A DNA stretch of 5,971 nt from assembly GCA_017627115.1 (NCBI GenBank), contig JAGAHK010000451.1, forward strand, positions 1-5,971, in the 5' to 3' direction. Of this stretch, positions 3,248 through 5,971 are shown in pieces (positions within the stretch are counted from its first letter, which is position 1; each line of letters starts with the position of its first letter). The notes beneath the pieces were generated by a model. It was not told where the DNA came from. It did no database searches and saw nothing but the letters and a program-made list of their open reading frames with translations. The translations under genes and the position numbers were made by a program. Source of the DNA: Bacillota bacterium. Lineage in GTDB: Bacteria; Bacillota; Clostridia; Lachnospirales; CAG-274.

Positions 3248-5944
3248 ATGAATAAACTGAAGTACATATTTGCGGTCTTTTTTGCGGTCTCGCTGACAAG
3301 CACGGCGGTATTCGGCAAGGCGGTCCTGCCGTTTTCGACAGACATATACAGGGAAGTCGAGACAATGGCTGTTACGGGCAGCGGCACTGTAAACGACCCG
3401 TATATCGCAAAAACATATGAGCAGATAAAGTGGGCTTTCGGCATGGGCGGCTATGTAAGGCTGGGTTCGGATATATCGGCGGACAGTCTTGTTTATGTTG
3501 CGGCGGATGAAGTGCATCTTGACCTTGCGGGCTATACATACACATCTAATTCGGTAAAGAGCGCCGCATTCATAATACAGCAGACAAAAGCTCTCTATAT
3601 CACCGACAGCGGCTCAAACGGCAAAATAGCTGCAAACGGCAGCGGTATTGCCGCAGGTATCTCGGCAAAACTGTATATGTACGGCGGCAGTATAGTGACG
3701 GAGGATAAGGCGGTTGTCGCAAGACCAAGTTCAGGAATATTTCTTTATGACGGTACGATAAAAAGCGAAAACAGTGCAATATACCTTAACGGCGGCGGAT
3801 TTTTTCAATACGGCGGCTATGTAAAGACTGCTTCGGAAAGTCTTGAAAGCGCTGTCGAGTTTGACAGCTACTATGATTCGGGCATCGGCGTATCGACCGA
3901 TGCAAGAAACGACATTTATCTCTACGGCGGCAAAATAGACAAACTCTATCTTCCGTTCAAACAGGCAAATATTGCCGCGGGCATTTACGATACCACAGTC
4001 TACGGATATTTCGGCTATCAGGTCAAAACGGATGCGGAAGAAATGTTCAAGGGCGGATATGCCGAGGTATGCTCGCAAAACCTTGTAAATGCGATAAATG
4101 CGGCGGCAGCAGGCTCGTACAAGGAAGTTATTGTGAATGATACCCTCATAACGGTACATCAGAAAAAAACGGTCATATCCTATATAGAGATACCAAACGA
4201 TATTACACCGATTGCCGATGCTGCGCTTGTATATCCAAAGGCAAACTCGGGTGCGGCATACAGCTTTGACAGCGATTGGTACAACGCCAACGGACAGAAG
4301 CTTTCCTCTGCCTACAGTACCGAGAGCGAACATCTGGGCGCGTATTCTTTTACGGTAAAGGGCAAGGCAAAGGTCAAAAACAGCAGCTATATGTTTGTCG
4401 GTACGGATATTTACCTGCCCAATGTGGACCGCAGGCTTTATGAATGCGGCGTAAAGGTGACAGACGAGAGTACGGCGGAATATCAGATAAAATTCAATAT
4501 GGCGCCTTTTGTGACATTGCAGCCGAAAGATAAGGCAAATGTGACTGTCGGCGATGTTCTTACTTTCGCTGCGGATGCAGCGGATGCAAAAACGTATAAA
4601 TGGTATCTTCTCGATACCGAAGGCAAAAAGGTCAGTTGGGAGGATGCGGAGGAATACGGCATTATCTCGGTGCAGAATTCTTCACAGAATACCAAAACGC
4701 TGAAAATAAAGATCTTGGGCGTAGAAGCAAATGCTTTCGGCGTATACTGCGAGATATACGGCAATTACAATACCGTAAACACAAACACCGCGTATATTTC
4801 TACAAAAAAACCCGTTATAACTATGCAGCCTACGGGCATTGGCGGCGTATTCAACATAGGTGCGAAAAATGCGCAGAGCTATGAGTGGGCGCTGCTTGAC
4901 GAAAACGGCGTTGAATACACATGGGAGCAGGCAAAGGCAAACGGCTGGGGCTACCCCGTTGACGGCAGCGAAAAGACTTCCTCCGTTTCGCTTTTGTCGA
5001 TAGGTCATGGACTTGAGGGCAAAAAGGTATTTTGCAGGGTATCGGGCTATGGTTATACCCTTGTTTCCGATACGGCAGTCATCGGCAAATTTTACGGGAT
5101 AGATGCGCACATTAATATTGATGGTCTTCAGCTTCCTTTCCCCGGGGTCGAATTTGTCACATCGGGCGAGTGCAGGGAAAACAATGCCTATGAGCTTGAA
5201 AGCCTGAAGCTTGTATACGGGAGTGAACTTACCGAGGTCGGGGACGGATATATAGATTTTGACGGGGAACATATGTATGCATATCATGCGGTGTTCAGAC
5301 CGAAAAGCGGCTATTGTTTCACGGAAGACAGCATTGCGTCGAAAAACAATATAAACGGTTATATTGCAACTGTCGGTGACGGATATATTGATGGTCAAAG
5401 ACCGAAATACACGGGCACTATAAACAGACAGCTGATAGACGGCAAACTGAGCGTGCTGCTCGTGCCTATGCTTGACAACGCTCTTTACCGCAATACAAAG
5501 GCTATGTATGTTACTGCGACACAGACTTCCGTGATAGTCAGAAACTTCTATGAAAAGAGCGTTGCGGGCAAGCAGGATCTTGCCGTACTCGGTGCGCCGA
5601 CTTACAAATACAGTCTTGACGGTGAAAACTGGTATGAGTTTGCCGAAATAAACGGCGGCGGAGGACCTTTCGGCGGTCTTACACCAAACACGGAATATAC
5701 AGTATATTTCAAAAATGCCGATACAGACTATGTTTTCAAGACAAAGACCGTAAAAACACTTCCCGTTACAGGCGATGTGGATGAAAACGGAAAGGTCGAA
5801 AAGGCGGATGCCGCACTTCTGATCAAATATATAGCGGATGAGAAAACGGATAAACTGACAAAGAACCAAAAAAGCGCTGCCAATGTTTATGCGGACGACA
5901 ATATAGATATGCTTGATGCTGTAGCAATAATGCAAATGATTTAG
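3248..5944 (+). CDS. Secreted beta-helix, Ig-like and dockerin multidomain protein
   Basis: The 898-residue product starts with a Sec signal peptide (basic MNKLK, hydrophobic core 6-22, cleavage probably near 23-25). Residues ~44-300 look like a right-handed beta-helix: GTVNDPY entry motif, LDLAGYT, then repeated rungs with an aromatic-Tyr-Gly/Asp-Gly pattern (LYMYGGSI 142-149, IFLYDGTI 164-171, FFQYGGYV 185-192, IYLYGGKI 223-230). Two related Ig-like units follow (~420-520 and ~522-617), each with a YxW and an F-strand cysteine (VYCEI, VFCRV). Residues ~618-780 are beta-rich with GDGYID twice. An FnIII-like module (~784-838, SLDGENWYEF, PNTEYTVYF) precedes a C-terminal type I dockerin (842-898). 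Dockerins bind cohesins on scaffoldins, so the protein is probably exported and attached to a cellulosome-like or surface complex. I see no enzyme active site; an adhesive, binding or structural role is as likely as a polysaccharide lyase. It appears to be transcribed alone. Confidence 0.9.
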   Translation: MNKLKYIFAVFFAVSLTSTAVFGKAVLPFSTDIYREVETMAVTGSGTVNDPYIAKTYEQIKWAFGMGGYVRLGSDISADSLVYVAADEVHLDLAGYTYTSNSVKSAAFIIQQTKALYITDSGSNGKIAANGSGIAAGISAKLYMYGGSIVTEDKAVVARPSSGIFLYDGTIKSENSAIYLNGGGFFQYGGYVKTASESLESAVEFDSYYDSGIGVSTDARNDIYLYGGKIDKLYLPFKQANIAAGIYDTTVYGYFGYQVKTDAEEMFKGGYAEVCSQNLVNAINAAAAGSYKEVIVNDTLITVHQKKTVISYIEIPNDITPIADAALVYPKANSGAAYSFDSDWYNANGQKLSSAYSTESEHLGAYSFTVKGKAKVKNSSYMFVGTDIYLPNVDRRLYECGVKVTDESTAEYQIKFNMAPFVTLQPKDKANVTVGDVLTFAADAADAKTYKWYLLDTEGKKVSWEDAEEYGIISVQNSSQNTKTLKIKILGVEANAFGVYCEIYGNYNTVNTNTAYISTKKPVITMQPTGIGGVFNIGAKNAQSYEWALLDENGVEYTWEQAKANGWGYPVDGSEKTSSVSLLSIGHGLEGKKVFCRVSGYGYTLVSDTAVIGKFYGIDAHINIDGLQLPFPGVEFVTSGECRENNAYELESLKLVYGSELTEVGDGYIDFDGEHMYAYHAVFRPKSGYCFTEDSIASKNNINGYIATVGDGYIDGQRPKYTGTINRQLIDGKLSVLLVPMLDNALYRNTKAMYVTATQTSVIVRNFYEKSVAGKQDLAVLGAPTYKYSLDGENWYEFAEINGGGGPFGGLTPNTEYTVYFKNADTDYVFKTKTVKTLPVTGDVDENGKVEKADAALLIKYIADEKTDKLTKNQKSAANVYADDNIDMLDAVAIMQMI
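5771..5941 (+). other. Type I dockerin module
   Basis: The module covers residues 842-898 of the secreted protein. The first calcium loop, DVDENGKVEKAD (843-854), has Asp/Asn at positions 1, 3, 5 and 12, the Gly at 6 and a hydrophobic residue at 8, followed by the helix ALLIKYI. The second loop, NVYADDNIDMLD (879-890), keeps Asp at 5 and 12 but has Tyr at 3 and Asp in place of Gly at 6, so it is atypical. The module ends exactly at the protein C-terminus. Confidence 0.85.
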
Positions 5945-5971
5945 GGCGAACGATAACTCAAAAACTCAAAT

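Noticed and set aside
3731..4333. 200-codon minus-strand frame
   Set aside because: It is a shadow of the beta-helix coding region, rich in Tyr/Ile/Arg/Val without a domain or a ribosome binding site.
4600..4884. 94-codon plus-strand frame in another phase
   Set aside because: It lies wholly inside the Ig-like coding region, and its product is a low-complexity Arg/Lys/Tyr-rich peptide.
4682..5935. 417-codon minus-strand frame opposite the dockerin protein gene
   Set aside because: It is antisense to a gene with clear signal peptide, domains and dockerin. Its length is explained by the codon bias of the sense gene, and the product has no coherent domain.

Overview
The window looks like chromosomal DNA of a low-to-mid GC anaerobic clostridial (Firmicutes) gut or rumen bacterium, probably Ruminococcaceae/Oscillospirales. 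The main clues are a secreted protein ending in a type I dockerin, a MATE exporter fused to an RsbW-like ATPase domain, strong AGGAGG ribosome binding sites, sigma-A promoters with TATAAT boxes, and palindromic intergenic repeats of a kind common in clostridia. This is family-level inference; no species can be named from the sequence alone.

Layout. (1) Positions 1-~860 are visibly AT-rich and carry two small membrane-protein genes on the minus strand: one cut by the left edge (1-167) and one of 100 codons (361-663). The latter has a consensus promoter at 743-771. Its leader holds a 35-bp sequence repeated imperfectly 152 bp further upstream (669-703 and 821-855). (2) A divergent plus-strand promoter (858-886) and a roughly 100-nt potentially structured leader precede the MATE-ATPase fusion gene (996-2717). 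(3) The 530-bp gap 2718-3247 is mostly repeat DNA. It holds a 213-bp inverted-repeat element made of two diverged facing copies (2754-2966), then a 62-bp MITE-like element (2984-3045) flanked by a perfect 5-bp direct repeat, then the promoter and ribosome binding site of the next gene. (4) Positions 3248-5944 encode an 898-residue secreted protein: signal peptide, beta-helix, two related Ig-like units, a possible further beta-rich repeat region, an FnIII-like module and a C-terminal dockerin.

The genes do not form one pathway. The small membrane proteins, the exporter and the dockerin protein each appear to have their own transcription unit, and the last two are separated by repeat elements. 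The parts most likely to be undescribed are the repeated leader of the small membrane-protein gene, the folded leader of the exporter, the 62-bp element with its target-site duplication, and the non-enzymatic-looking dockerin protein.
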